42,787 bases of DNA from Pseudomonadota bacterium (GTDB lineage Bacteria; Pseudomonadota; Gammaproteobacteria; Steroidobacterales; Steroidobacteraceae). Under the pieces are notes generated by a model that worked only from the letters and a program-made list of their open reading frames with translations, searched no databases and had not been told where the DNA came from. The position numbers and the translations under genes were made by a program. Positions within the stretch are counted from its first letter, which is position 1. Each line of letters opens with the position of its first letter. Positions 1-8,497 of the stretch are shown one piece after another. The DNA lies in contig JAJYUL010000031.1 in NCBI GenBank assembly GCA_021792555.1, forward strand, positions 1 to 42,787, written 5' to 3'.

Positions 1-493
1 GTGACCCTTACGCTGTTGATTCTCGAAGGTTCGAATTTTGGAGCGCGAAAAATCGTGAGACAGACCTATGGGACCTTGACAGCAGTCAGGCCATATGAGC
101 CACTTGACCTCTTGTCACAGGACTGCTCACCTGTACGAACAACCAGGTTACCGAGATCTTCACCTCGATTTAAAAATCGGAGAGAGCTCCTACCGGTAGG
201 CCCCTGATAATTGGTATCAGACTAATTTATCGTAAAAAATAACCTAATCGTTTGATTTTATAGGGCTGACGGTTACCACAATTCAGTTGGCCGACACCTT
301 GGTTGTCGGTCCCACGAGATTTCCGCAACCCCGGCCGAGATTTCAGCGGTAACCAAAGCCCGGAGAACGCGATCGCGTTCAATAAGGCCTGAACTGCGCC
401 TCACCGCTGCGCCCTTGAGCATCATATTCAGCGAATCGACCTTAGGAATGCTAACTCAGGCGAATCTCCAGTTTCGGGCGCGGATGCGGCCTC
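1..493. other. Stretch without a recognised gene
   Basis: No open frame here resembles a protein family I know. An open frame of 68 codons at 1-207 starts at the window edge but has no recognisable motif. Bases about 210-270 are clearly AT-rich against the GC-rich surroundings and could hold a promoter. A short imperfect hairpin (CCGACA at 291-296 pairing with TGTCGG at 304-309) has no T-run, so I do not call it a terminator. Confidence 0.5.
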
Positions 494-2461
494 TCAGTGT
501 ACTGCGACGTCCACGGCGTCCGAGAATGTGGCACCCGAATCAATGCAGCCCGACAGAGCCCCATTGGCTCCGATCGTGCACACCGCCACGCCGGACTGCG
601 TTGCCATCGTCACCTTGTTGGCGGATACGTAGGGAATGTACGCGTAGCCCCCTCCCATCGTGACCGGAGCATCGAAATAAGTGTAAGTGCCGGAGCCGCC
701 GCCGCCCGAGAACGGAACGGAGGTGGAGCAGGCTGAGAGCGTGCCGCCGCTCCCGATCGTGCACACCATGACACCGCTGCCCGTCATCACGTAGAGCCAG
801 CTCTGGTACACGGACACGGCCTCGGCGGCTGAGAGGCCGGTATTCGCGTTCACGCAGCCGGAATTTGGAATGTCGCCTGCGGAGTCCACCGTGCACTGCA
901 GCACCCCTGGGCCGCCACTGTCGCCGAGCGTCGTCACGTACGCAGTGCTGCCGTGGAACGCCACCCCGGTGGCCTGATTCGAACTGGAGACGGCGTCGGT
1001 CAGGGCGCATGCGCTCAGAGCCCCTCCGCTGCCAATCGAGCAGTACTGCGGACCGCCGTAGGCGCTGCCATTCGGCGCGTACAGCCACGTGCCCGAGACG
1101 GCGAGCAGGCCCGGATTCTGGAACCCCGAGGCGGCCGATGCGCAGCCGGAGAAATTCCCGTCGTCTGTCAACTGGCACAAATAGATCGCGCCCCCGGTAT
1201 CCGCCACGTACGCGTCCGATCCGTCGAACACCACCGAGGACGGACCGGAAAAGCCGCTTCCGGTCGGCACGCATCCCGACAGCAGGCCACCGGATCCGAT
1301 GCTGCACACGTCGACCGTGCCCGACCCGCTGTCGGTGACGTAGGCGTGCAGCTGGACCGCGGTATAAGGAATGACGAGCGTCCCGGTCTTGCTGACGCCC
1401 GCGTTATCCTGGTAGCCGTACGGGAGGATGATCGTGCCGCTAGCGGAGGCGGGAGGCACATAGGTGAGCGTGAGCCGGCAGCCCGCGCCTGAAGCGAAGG
1501 TGGCACAGTAGAACGGATCGCTCGCGCTGCTCCAGCCGCCCGGGAGAGACGAGAGCGCTGCGGTCGAGATCGACAGTCCGGTCGCGGTGTTGCCGTCATC
1601 GGTCGTGAAGCTCACAGTGACCGTCTGACTCGACCCGACGTTCACCGAGACCGTGCCGGCGGGATTCACGGCCACCACCGCATTGTCGTTAGTCGTCGCC
1701 GAATAGGGAATGTCGACGACGCCGTTCTTGGCCGTACCTGCGTTGTCGGTGTAGCTGAAATCGAGCGTCAGCGTGCCGGTGCCGGACTGCGTGGGCTTGT
1801 ATGTCAGTGCGAGCTGGCAGGCGTTCCCGATGCTGACGGAGCTGCACGCGAAGTTGCCTGAGGTGCTGCTCCACCCGGAAGGTAGGGAGGACAGGCTGCT
1901 CGTGACGGCGAGGTTGCTCGCCACATTGCCGTCGTCGGTATCGAAAGTGACGGTGATCGGCTCACTGCTGCCGACCACTGTGGCGATCTGGCCGGCGGGC
2001 GAGACGGTTGCGTTGACGTTGTCGTTCGTCGTGGCTGCATACGGAATTGAGACACTCCCGCCCTGCGTCCGCCCCGCATTGTCGACATACGTGTATCCGA
2101 CCCACAGCGTCCCGCTGGCACTGGCAGTCGGAGTGAACGTGAGATCGAGCAGGCAGCCGCTGCCGGTCGACACCGTCGCGCAGCTGAAGGTTTGAGGGGA
2201 GGCAGTCCAGCCGGCGGGCAGAGTGCTCAGGTCCGTGATGATCTGCAGGTCCTTGGCCGTCTTCCCGTCGCTGGTGTTGAACGTCAGTGTGTCGCTGACA
2301 CCGCTCCCCCCGACCACCGCACGCACGGTACCTGAAATCGAAGCGGTTGCTGCGACGGTGTCGTGACTTCCGGAGGGAGATTGACTGCTATTGCAGCCGG
2401 CCAGAGAGAGCAGGATCGCTGCAAGAGTCATCACTGCGGAGGCGATGCGCACGAGCTTCAC
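494..2461 (-). CDS. Secreted lipoprotein with three internal repeats and a beta-propeller-like C-terminal half
   Basis: A 655-residue protein is predicted from a GTG start at 2461. An upstream ATG at 2533 is in frame, but the GTG gives a textbook lipoprotein signal peptide: VKLVR, a hydrophobic core, then the lipobox LAGC with the acylated Cys at residue 23. Residues about 40-372 hold three tandem repeats of about 110 residues. Each contains a DDG or SDG strand, a LPxGW motif, one pair of cysteines, a DNAG motif and an IPYxA ending. Residues about 373-655 hold six shorter repeats with the pattern C-x-(I/L/V)-x-(S/D)-x-G-x-(L/F/I)-x-x-C, interspersed with AYV or LYV strands, as in propeller blades. 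Paired cysteines in nearly every unit suggest disulfides and an extracytoplasmic location. No catalytic motif is visible. A surface binding or adhesion role is inference. Confidence 0.8.
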   Translation of the reverse strand: MKLVRIASAVMTLAAILLSLAGCNSSQSPSGSHDTVAATASISGTVRAVVGGSGVSDTLTFNTSDGKTAKDLQIITDLSTLPAGWTASPQTFSCATVSTGSGCLLDLTFTPTASASGTLWVGYTYVDNAGRTQGGSVSIPYAATTNDNVNATVSPAGQIATVVGSSEPITVTFDTDDGNVASNLAVTSSLSSLPSGWSSTSGNFACSSVSIGNACQLALTYKPTQSGTGTLTLDFSYTDNAGTAKNGVVDIPYSATTNDNAVVAVNPAGTVSVNVGSSQTVTVSFTTDDGNTATGLSISTAALSSLPGGWSSASDPFYCATFASGAGCRLTLTYVPPASASGTIILPYGYQDNAGVSKTGTLVIPYTAVQLHAYVTDSGSGTVDVCSIGSGGLLSGCVPTGSGFSGPSSVVFDGSDAYVADTGGAIYLCQLTDDGNFSGCASAASGFQNPGLLAVSGTWLYAPNGSAYGGPQYCSIGSGGALSACALTDAVSSSNQATGVAFHGSTAYVTTLGDSGGPGVLQCTVDSAGDIPNSGCVNANTGLSAAEAVSVYQSWLYVMTGSGVMVCTIGSGGTLSACSTSVPFSGGGGSGTYTYFDAPVTMGGGYAYIPYVSANKVTMATQSGVAVCTIGANGALSGCIDSGATFSDAVDVAVH

Positions 2462-2921
2462 TTGTATGTGCCTTGGGACGGAGATCGGGACAGTGTCGGC
2501 ATCGGCGGACTCTAACCGTCCGGCCCGTGCCAAGCCGAGAGTGCATTCACAGTTGCGCCGAGGCGCAGCCGCTAGGAGAGATCCAGGGAACGCACCGATT
2601 GCAGAGACCGGGAGCTTCGCTCTGCGGGAACCGCGCCGGCATGGGGTCCTCCGTCGCAGGTGCGCCCACGAACTTGCAGGGTGCTGTGAGCCGGGGAAGC
2701 GAAGCCTCGAACAAGCTTGCGTCGCAATAACAAGTACTTAAATATCATAAACTTACGAATAGAATCGAACGCTACCGCGAGATCAGCCAAGTCTTTGATC
2801 CACGTGACGCGGCGTTACTGAAATCTGCTCGGACCGACCCCTCTGAGGGCCATGGCCGAAGGCGCTCCCAGTCGATGAGTACGCCCGGTATCGCGCGGAG
2901 GGTCGTTCGACCTTTCAGAGT
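2462..2921. other. Intergenic stretch with possible gene remnant
   Basis: I see no intact gene here. The part at about 2725-2770 is AT-rich. Reading the plus strand from about 2760, a frame is interrupted near 2845 and then continues in another frame into the repeat beginning at 2922. This looks like a decayed coding sequence of unknown family rather than regulatory DNA. Confidence 0.4.
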
Positions 2922-3102
2922 GTGGTCAATGCACGCATGGCCGAGTCGCTAACCCGCGAGCGAGCTTGCCGCCTGCGCTGCTACCGGAGCGCGCGGCGCT
3001 GGCCGCTGGGGCTCTCGCCGCGCGATGGGCTGAGAGCGCGGCGAAGAACATCCGGGCCGAGGGGTTGCGGCAGATCGGGGGATCCTCATCGCCCGCCACC
3101 GG
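2922..3102 (+). repeat. Inverted repeat copy A (degraded)
   Basis: This segment is closely similar to the reverse complement of 4036-4209. Long stretches match nearly base for base, for example the parts encoding NARMAES and AKNIRAEGLRQI. Copy A carries about a dozen extra bases near 2990-3020. That breaks the reading frame which is open in copy B: the frame encodes VVNARMAES before the insertion and AARWAESAAKNIRAEG after it, in different phases. The shared reading frame suggests an old duplicated and inverted gene fragment. I do not recognise the protein family. Confidence 0.75.
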
Positions 3103-3417
3103 CAAGGGGCCGGGAAGTGACGCACGGGAAGTGGCTTGCGCGGCGGAGCGCACACGGCGGGTGACCGTCAAGAGTTCTCAGCGCCGCCCCACGCAGAACC
3201 GCGAACCCGCCGAACGGCCCGCCAGGGCCAGTTGCGCGCGAGTGCTGTCGAGAACCGCACGAGGAGCGGACACGGCGGGACCCTGAGGCACGTCTCCTCC
3301 ATTTTTGCTACGAATGATGGATCACCAATCGACGATCCAGCTCAATAGCGCGCGAATCCGTACCCCACGGCGCTTCCGCGCAATGGATCATGAGCCCGAC
3401 CCATCCCAAGGCACTCA
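3103..3417. other. Intergenic stretch, nothing recognised
   Basis: The region lies between repeat copy A and the Uma2 pseudogene. The open frames here have no family resemblance, no convincing ribosome binding site, and arginine-rich compositions typical of out-of-frame GC-rich DNA. Confidence 0.4.
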
Positions 3418-4001
3418 TTATGCAAGCGCCGCCAGAAGACGGTCCCAGTCGACCGTCACATCAGGGACGGCTGCGAGCGACGTTTGACCTTTCATTTCCA
3501 CGATGACCGGCCGCCCGTACCGTGCGCCCTCGAGCCGATAGACGCTCACCATCCGCTGCGCAGGATGAATGAACCAGACTTCTGGAACGCCCGCACGCTC
3601 ATATGCTGCCAGTTTCACGAATGGATCGTGACTGCCGTCGTCGGCGACAGGACTTCTGCGACCCAGTCGGGCGCGCCGCGCATGCCGCGCTCATCGAGTT
3701 TCTTGCGGTCGCATACGATGAGCACATCCGGCTGCACGACCGTGTCGATCTGCTCGTCTGCCTCACTGGCCTTGGGCAGACGGACATCGAACGGCGCGAT
3801 ATAGGCCCGAGGGACTCGCCCTTCCACTGCCGCGCCGACCTGCAGATGCAGCTGTCCGACCATCTCCTGATGAACTCTCGAGGGGGCCGGCGGCTCACGA
3901 ATATAGGCGACGCCGTCTATCAGCTCCTCACGCTCAGCGTCAGACTAGGTCAGATAATCGGCATAGGTGTGCCGCAACAAATCGCGTCTGCGCAGTGACA
4001 T
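3418..4001 (-). pseudogene. Uma2 family (DUF820) nuclease-like gene, broken by a nonsense codon and a frameshift
   Basis: Conceptual translation from the ATG at 4001 gives a near full-length Uma2 protein of about 190 residues. It begins MSLRRRDLLRH, continues ADYLT-stop-SDAEREELIDG, then APFDVRLPKA, VVQPDVLIVCD, APDWVAEVLSPTTA and ends with KLAAYERAGVPEVW and DWDRLLAALA. Codon 19 is TAG (3945-3947) where the family normally has Trp (YLTWSD), so a single TGG to TAG change explains it. Near 3632 one base appears deleted: the frame must shift for SPTTA to run into the expected SHD-KLAAYE motif. The family has a PD-(D/E)XK-like fold, and the residues usually implicated (the VQPD and EVLSP regions) are still readable. 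The gene sits between the two inverted copies. It is almost certainly non-functional unless recoded. Confidence 0.85.
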
Positions 4002-4035
4002 GGCGTTGGGTCATTCAGAGTCCCGCCCTGAGCGC

Positions 4036-4194
4036 TCATCCTCCGGTAGCGGGCGATGAGGATGCGTCGATCTGCCGCAACCCCTCGGCCCGGATGTTCT
4101 TCGCCGCGTTCTCAGCCCATCGCGCGGCGAAATCCCCTGCGGTCAGGTAGCAGCGCAGGCGGTACGCTCGCTCGCGAGGTATCGACTCGGCCAT
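4036..4194 (-). CDS. Small protein of unknown family, or a gene fragment, inside repeat copy B
   Basis: A 52-codon frame opens at the ATG at 4194 and ends in TGA at 4036. The protein begins MAESIPRERAYRLRCY, continues AGDFAARWAENAAKN and ends IDASSSPATGG. It is basic and helix-prone, with no domain I recognise. The same protein sequence is recoverable in two frames from copy A, which shows that this frame was once coding. The frame extends upstream to about 4230 without an extra start. It could be the C-terminal fragment of a longer protein. Confidence 0.35.
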   Translation of the reverse strand: MAESIPRERAYRLRCYLTAGDFAARWAENAAKNIRAEGLRQIDASSSPATGG

Positions 4195-4209
4195 GCGTGC
4201 ATTGATCAC
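4036..4209 (-). repeat. Inverted repeat copy B
   Basis: This is the partner of 2922-3102 in opposite orientation. Identity is highest over the ends and lowest in the middle, where copy A has an insertion. The pair encloses about 0.93 kb with the Uma2 pseudogene. No transposase and no short target-site duplication is visible at the outer ends. Confidence 0.75.
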
Positions 4210-4668
4210 GCTTCGGTGCCAAAAGTCAACGGGCAGGACACAACTTCAAACATCCGTCGCACGCCCTGCTTCGCGTCCCCACACAACGTCATCACCGACG
4301 TCATGTTGGGACGCTGCGCAAATGGCTTGAACCGACGGGGTCGCGAGCGGCCATGCTCGCTTCGACGCCTGGAGCAGTCAGGAAAATAGTACGCCCCCTA
4401 CACTGCAATCCTCAACTAGCAATGCCACGCGGGACCGGTCGTCTCAATCTACCTCGTGCATGTCGTGCGCAACTTGCGTCGGTGGTTGACGTCTGCAGCT
4501 CCGCGCCGCTGTCACGACGTCCCGTCTGATTCATTTTGCTTGACGATCCGCCGGCCGTAGGGTACCAGATGCGGCTGATTCTGCTGGGGCCGTCAGCCGA
4601 TCCAACAGACGCCTGGATGGGTCTTTCTCCATTCGCGCCCCTCGGCTCAATCCCCGGCCCCCGCCCTC
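4210..4668. other. Intergenic stretch, nothing recognised
   Basis: No gene-like frame is visible. The heptamer ACGTCAT occurs twice within 20 bases near 4288-4305, flanked by partial CCCA/TGGG pairing; its significance is unclear. A 6-bp hairpin at 4662-4677 overlaps the stop codon of the MarR gene but has no T-run. Confidence 0.4.
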
Positions 4669-5202
4669 CTAAGGGCGTCTCTTTCGGACGCGCTTGCCGC
4701 CACCATCTTGCACGACGACCGCATCGTGACAACCCGGTACCGGCTGGTTCAACTCACTCAGCGTGTCCAGACCGAGCGCTCTTTCCTTGATGCGAGCCAA
4801 TACCTCCATGCACGATCGCAGCTCGGCAGGCGGTATGCCTTCCAGCAACTCGCCGCTCAGTTGCGCGGCCACCGCGTTGATCCGCTGGAGCAACGCGCGC
4901 GACTTGCGTCGCAGGTGCACCGTCTTGCTGCGCCGGTCGGTGTCCGATCCCCGCCGCTCGATCCAGCCGTCGGCCGCCATTCGATCCAGAAGCTTGACAA
5001 GGGTTGGACCCTCGATACACAGACGCTCGGCCAGCTCCTTCTGTGTCATGGTTCCCTCGGACCGCGAAAGCTTCAGCAGCGTGATCCATTTCGCCTGGCT
5101 CAGCCCGAGCGGCTTCAGTCGCTGATCGAGCCGATGCCGCCAGACGCGGCCGGTTTCACCGAGCAGCGTGCCGAACCCCGCTCTGTCGGTGCGCTCAGGC
5201 AC
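4669..5202 (-). CDS. MarR family transcriptional regulator
   Basis: A 177-residue MarR/SlyA-type winged-helix repressor from a GTG start at 5202. Helix 1 carries FGTLLGETGRVWRHRLD. The DNA-binding part lies at about residues 40-105, with MTQKELAERL and GPTLVKLLDRM (recognition helix) and the wing GSDTDRRSKTV, whose D-x-R-(R/S) pattern is the family hallmark. The C-terminus after about residue 155 is a basic tail (KRVRKRRP). The gene is the last on the strand after the RND efflux genes, 195 bases past the permease stop, so it may be co-transcribed or have its own promoter. MarR proteins commonly repress adjacent pump operons and are released by phenolic or drug-like ligands. That role here is inferred from position. 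The ribosome binding site before the GTG is weak. Confidence 0.9.
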   Translation of the reverse strand: MPERTDRAGFGTLLGETGRVWRHRLDQRLKPLGLSQAKWITLLKLSRSEGTMTQKELAERLCIEGPTLVKLLDRMAADGWIERRGSDTDRRSKTVHLRRKSRALLQRINAVAAQLSGELLEGIPPAELRSCMEVLARIKERALGLDTLSELNQPVPGCHDAVVVQDGGGKRVRKRRP

Positions 5203-5397
5203 CGCTGAGGGCCTCTAGAGCCGCGAGGACACACACACAGGATCCGCCCCGCTGCCCACTCTCAGGCATGGGCATAAGAACAGACGAAGCCTCTGGAGCT
5301 CGCACCATCGCCCTTCCCCCAAACTGCGCATCGCTCAGTACATCGGAGCGACATCCCGCCCGGGAGCGACCGATTCGCTTGCCGCCTCGCGGATGGC

Positions 5398-8300
5398 TCA
5401 CGGCTGCGCAACCGAAGCGGTGCTGCCGCGCCGATCGCGTGCCAGATACGTGTAGATCACGGGCACCACATAGAGCGAGAACAGCGCGCCGATCGCCAGA
5501 CCCGCCGCGATCACCAGGCCCATATCGAAACGGCTCACCGCGCCCGGACCGGTTGCGAACACCAGCGGCAGAGCGCCAAAGACCATCGCGCCCGTGGTCA
5601 TGAGAATCGGACGCAGGCGGATGCTAGAGGCCTTCTCCACCGCAGCACCGCGGTCCAGTCCTTCGGTCTCCTGGATCACGTTGGCGAACTGCACGATCAA
5701 GATGCCCTGCTTGGTGATCAACCCGATGAGGGTGATCAGGCCGACTTCGGTATAGATGTTGATCGTGGCGGCGCCGAGGTACAGGAAGACGAGCGCGCCG
5801 GTGATCGCCATCGGCAGGGTAACCAGGACGATCAGGGGATCCCGGAAGCTCTCAAACTGCGCGGCCAGCAGAAGATAAACCAGCAGCACGGACAGCACGA
5901 AAGTGATGATGATCGCGTGGCCCTGCTGGATGTATTGGCGTGACTCGCTGGCATAGTTGATGCCGAAGCCGGGCGGCAGTATCTTTTTGGCCTCTGTCTT
6001 CAGATACGAAAGCGCCTGCCCCAGGGTCACTCCGGGCGCCATGACGCCCTGTATCGTCGCGGAGTTCAGCTGCTGGAATTGCGGCAGGAACTCCGGCTGA
6101 ACTTCGGTGTGCACCCTGATCAGCGTCGAAAGCGGGATCAGGGCTCCCGCACCGCTGCGGATGTAGTAGTCGCGCAGCATCGAGGGATCGGCGCGGAAAC
6201 GGTCCGATACCTGCGGGATGACCTTGTAGCTGTGCCCGGAGATATCGAAGCGATTGACGTAGTTGCCGCCGAGCAAGGGCTCTAGATTGTCGGCGATATT
6301 CGCCATGTTGACGCCGAGGTCACCGGCCAGATCCCGATTGACGTGCAGCACAACTCCGGGGGAGTCATAGCGCAGATCCTTGGTGAGGAACGCGAACCGT
6401 CCGCTTTGCATCGCCTTGGCGATGAGCGCGTTGGCCACCTGATCGATCTTGCCGAACTCGCCGCTCGAGGTGATGACGAACTGGACCGGGAACCCGCCTG
6501 CAGAGCCCGGCAGCGTCGGTCTGGGGAAGGCCGCGGCCTGCACGCCAGTGAGACGATTGAGCTTTTGCTGTACCTCAGGCATCAGCGCCATCTGCGTCTT
6601 GGAGCGCTGGCTCCAGGGCTTGAGCTTCATTCCCCCGACCAGAGCGTTATCAGCCGCGCCGCTGAGGGATATGCCGTTGATCTGGAAGACCTGTTTTGTC
6701 TGCGGGAAGCTCCTGAAAATGTGCGCGATCTGGCGTGAATAGTGGTTCAGATAATGCAATGTCGCCGTCGCCGGGCCGGTCGCCGACACGAGGATGAGTC
6801 CCTGATCTTCGGTGGGCGCGAGTTCACTCGGTGTGCCTAAAAACAGGACAGGGATCGACACGAGGACCGCCGCGGATACCACGAGCGCAGCAGAGCGGTA
6901 CTTGAGCACCGCCGCAAGCGAGCGGTCGTACGCGCGGCGCAGCTGCTCATAACCCGCATCGAGTGCGTGCGCAAAACCGTGCGACGGCGATGGCCGCAGC
7001 ACCTTTGACGACAGCATCGGCGAGAGCGTGAGCGCAATGACGGCCGAGACTGCAACCGTAAAGACGAGTGTAAAGGCGAACTCCGAGAACAGGCTTCCGG
7101 TCAGTCCGCCGGTCAGGGCGATGGGAGCGAATACCGCCGCGAGAGTCGTCGACATGACGATGATCGGACTGCCGAGCTCGCGCGCCCCGCGAATCGCGGC
7201 ATCAAATCCGCTCATTCCCTCCTCCATGTGCCGATGGATATTCTCGACGATGATGATGGCATCGTCCACGACCAATCCGATGGCAAGCACAACCGCGAGC
7301 AGCGTGATCAGATTGATCGTGTAGCCCGCGGCAAGCATGAAGATGCCGCCGCCCACGATCGCGAGCGGAATGGCCACGGCGGGAATGAGCAGCGAGCGCA
7401 GCGAGCCGAGAAACAGGAATATCACCACCACAACCACGGCGAGCGTGATCGCAATGGTCGTCATGACCTCATGGATCGATTTCTGGATGAACACGCTCCC
7501 GTCGTACGGGATCGCCGCCTCGATGCCTGGAGGCAGTGCGCGCCGCAGCCGAGCAAACGCAGCGTGTACGCCCTTGGCCACCGACAGGCTGTTGGCGTTC
7601 GGAGTGGCGAAGACGCCGATGAAAACGGCCGGTTTTCCGTTGTAATAGACCGCTTGATTGTAGTTCTGGCCGCCGAGCTCGACTTTGGCCACTTCGCCCA
7701 GGCGTACCAACGTATTGCCAGAATGAGCCACGACGAGATTGCGGAACTCGCTCGCGTTGTGCAGGATCGTGTCTGCGCGGATCGGTCGCGCGATATTGGT
7801 CGAGCGGGTGCGGCCTACGGCGCTGATGTAGTTATTGGCGGCAAGCGCCGAGGACACCTCGGCGGGCGTCACCCCCAGGGCCGCCATGCGATTCGGATTC
7901 AGCCACACGCGCAACGCGAAGCTGTCGCCGCTCGGACCGGTTCCGGCCGGCACGATCTGCGCCTGACCGACGCCCTTGACCCCCTGGATCGCCGGCTGCA
8001 CGACCCGCAAGACGTAGTCGTTCACCTGCTGCTGGCTCAGCGTCTTGCTGTAGAACGCGAGGTACATCAGCGCGGTCTGATTGCCGACGGTCTCATTGAT
8101 CACCGGCGCCTGGGTGCCGGTGGGCAACTGGTTCTGCACCTGCTGCACTTTGGACATGATCTGCGCGACGGCGGCATTCGGGTTGTAATTGAGCCGCATG
8201 TACACCGTGATCGTCGAGGTACCCTGCGAGCTGGTGGCCGTCATGTAGTCGATGCCCGGAGCCGAGGCGATCGCCTGTTCGAGCCGTGCGGTCACGAATC

Positions 8301-8481
8301 CGAGCACGGTGGAGGAGCTCGCACCGGGATAGGCCGTGGTCACGGTCACGAGCGTGCTCGTGACCTTAGGATACTGACGCACTGCCATCTCGGTCCAGGC
8401 GCGCAGCCCGAGCAGCAGGATCACCAGACTCAAGGCGGTGGCAAGCACCGGCCGGCGTATGAAGATGTCCGTGAAACGCAT
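5398..8481 (-). CDS. RND efflux permease, HAE-1 (AcrB/MdtB-like) type
   Basis: This 1027-residue inner-membrane proton antiporter is the pump of a tripartite multidrug system. The N-terminus MRFTDIFIRRPVLATA forms TM1. A large periplasmic loop follows with YPGASS and the porter domains, then TM2-TM6 around residues 335-490. TM4 carries the paired acidic residues of the proton relay in GLVVDDAIIIVENIHR. A second periplasmic loop and TM8-TM12 follow, giving the usual duplicated architecture and normal length. The VVDDA pattern and overall sequence point to the hydrophobe/amphiphile (HAE-1) branch rather than metal exporters. It starts 16 bases after the adaptor gene, so the three pump genes are one operon. 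The substrate cannot be read from sequence. Confidence 0.95.
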   Translation of the reverse strand: MRFTDIFIRRPVLATALSLVILLLGLRAWTEMAVRQYPKVTSTLVTVTTAYPGASSSTVLGFVTARLEQAIASAPGIDYMTATSSQGTSTITVYMRLNYNPNAAVAQIMSKVQQVQNQLPTGTQAPVINETVGNQTALMYLAFYSKTLSQQQVNDYVLRVVQPAIQGVKGVGQAQIVPAGTGPSGDSFALRVWLNPNRMAALGVTPAEVSSALAANNYISAVGRTRSTNIARPIRADTILHNASEFRNLVVAHSGNTLVRLGEVAKVELGGQNYNQAVYYNGKPAVFIGVFATPNANSLSVAKGVHAAFARLRRALPPGIEAAIPYDGSVFIQKSIHEVMTTIAITLAVVVVVIFLFLGSLRSLLIPAVAIPLAIVGGGIFMLAAGYTINLITLLAVVLAIGLVVDDAIIIVENIHRHMEEGMSGFDAAIRGARELGSPIIVMSTTLAAVFAPIALTGGLTGSLFSEFAFTLVFTVAVSAVIALTLSPMLSSKVLRPSPSHGFAHALDAGYEQLRRAYDRSLAAVLKYRSAALVVSAAVLVSIPVLFLGTPSELAPTEDQGLILVSATGPATATLHYLNHYSRQIAHIFRSFPQTKQVFQINGISLSGAADNALVGGMKLKPWSQRSKTQMALMPEVQQKLNRLTGVQAAAFPRPTLPGSAGGFPVQFVITSSGEFGKIDQVANALIAKAMQSGRFAFLTKDLRYDSPGVVLHVNRDLAGDLGVNMANIADNLEPLLGGNYVNRFDISGHSYKVIPQVSDRFRADPSMLRDYYIRSGAGALIPLSTLIRVHTEVQPEFLPQFQQLNSATIQGVMAPGVTLGQALSYLKTEAKKILPPGFGINYASESRQYIQQGHAIIITFVLSVLLVYLLLAAQFESFRDPLIVLVTLPMAITGALVFLYLGAATINIYTEVGLITLIGLITKQGILIVQFANVIQETEGLDRGAAVEKASSIRLRPILMTTGAMVFGALPLVFATGPGAVSRFDMGLVIAAGLAIGALFSLYVVPVIYTYLARDRRGSTASVAQP

Positions 8482-8497
8482 CGCGCTGTCCTTGTGC

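Noticed and set aside
1-207. 68-codon open frame at the window edge
   Set aside because: No recognisable domain; it cannot be told from chance without sequence further left.
2922-4209. Inverted pair as the terminal repeats of an insertion sequence
   Set aside because: No transposase lies between them, the copies are coding-derived rather than short terminal repeats, and no target duplication is visible.
4662-4677. Hairpin at the MarR stop codon as a terminator
   Set aside because: The stem is only 6 bp, overlaps the stop codon and is followed by G/C-rich sequence with no T-run.
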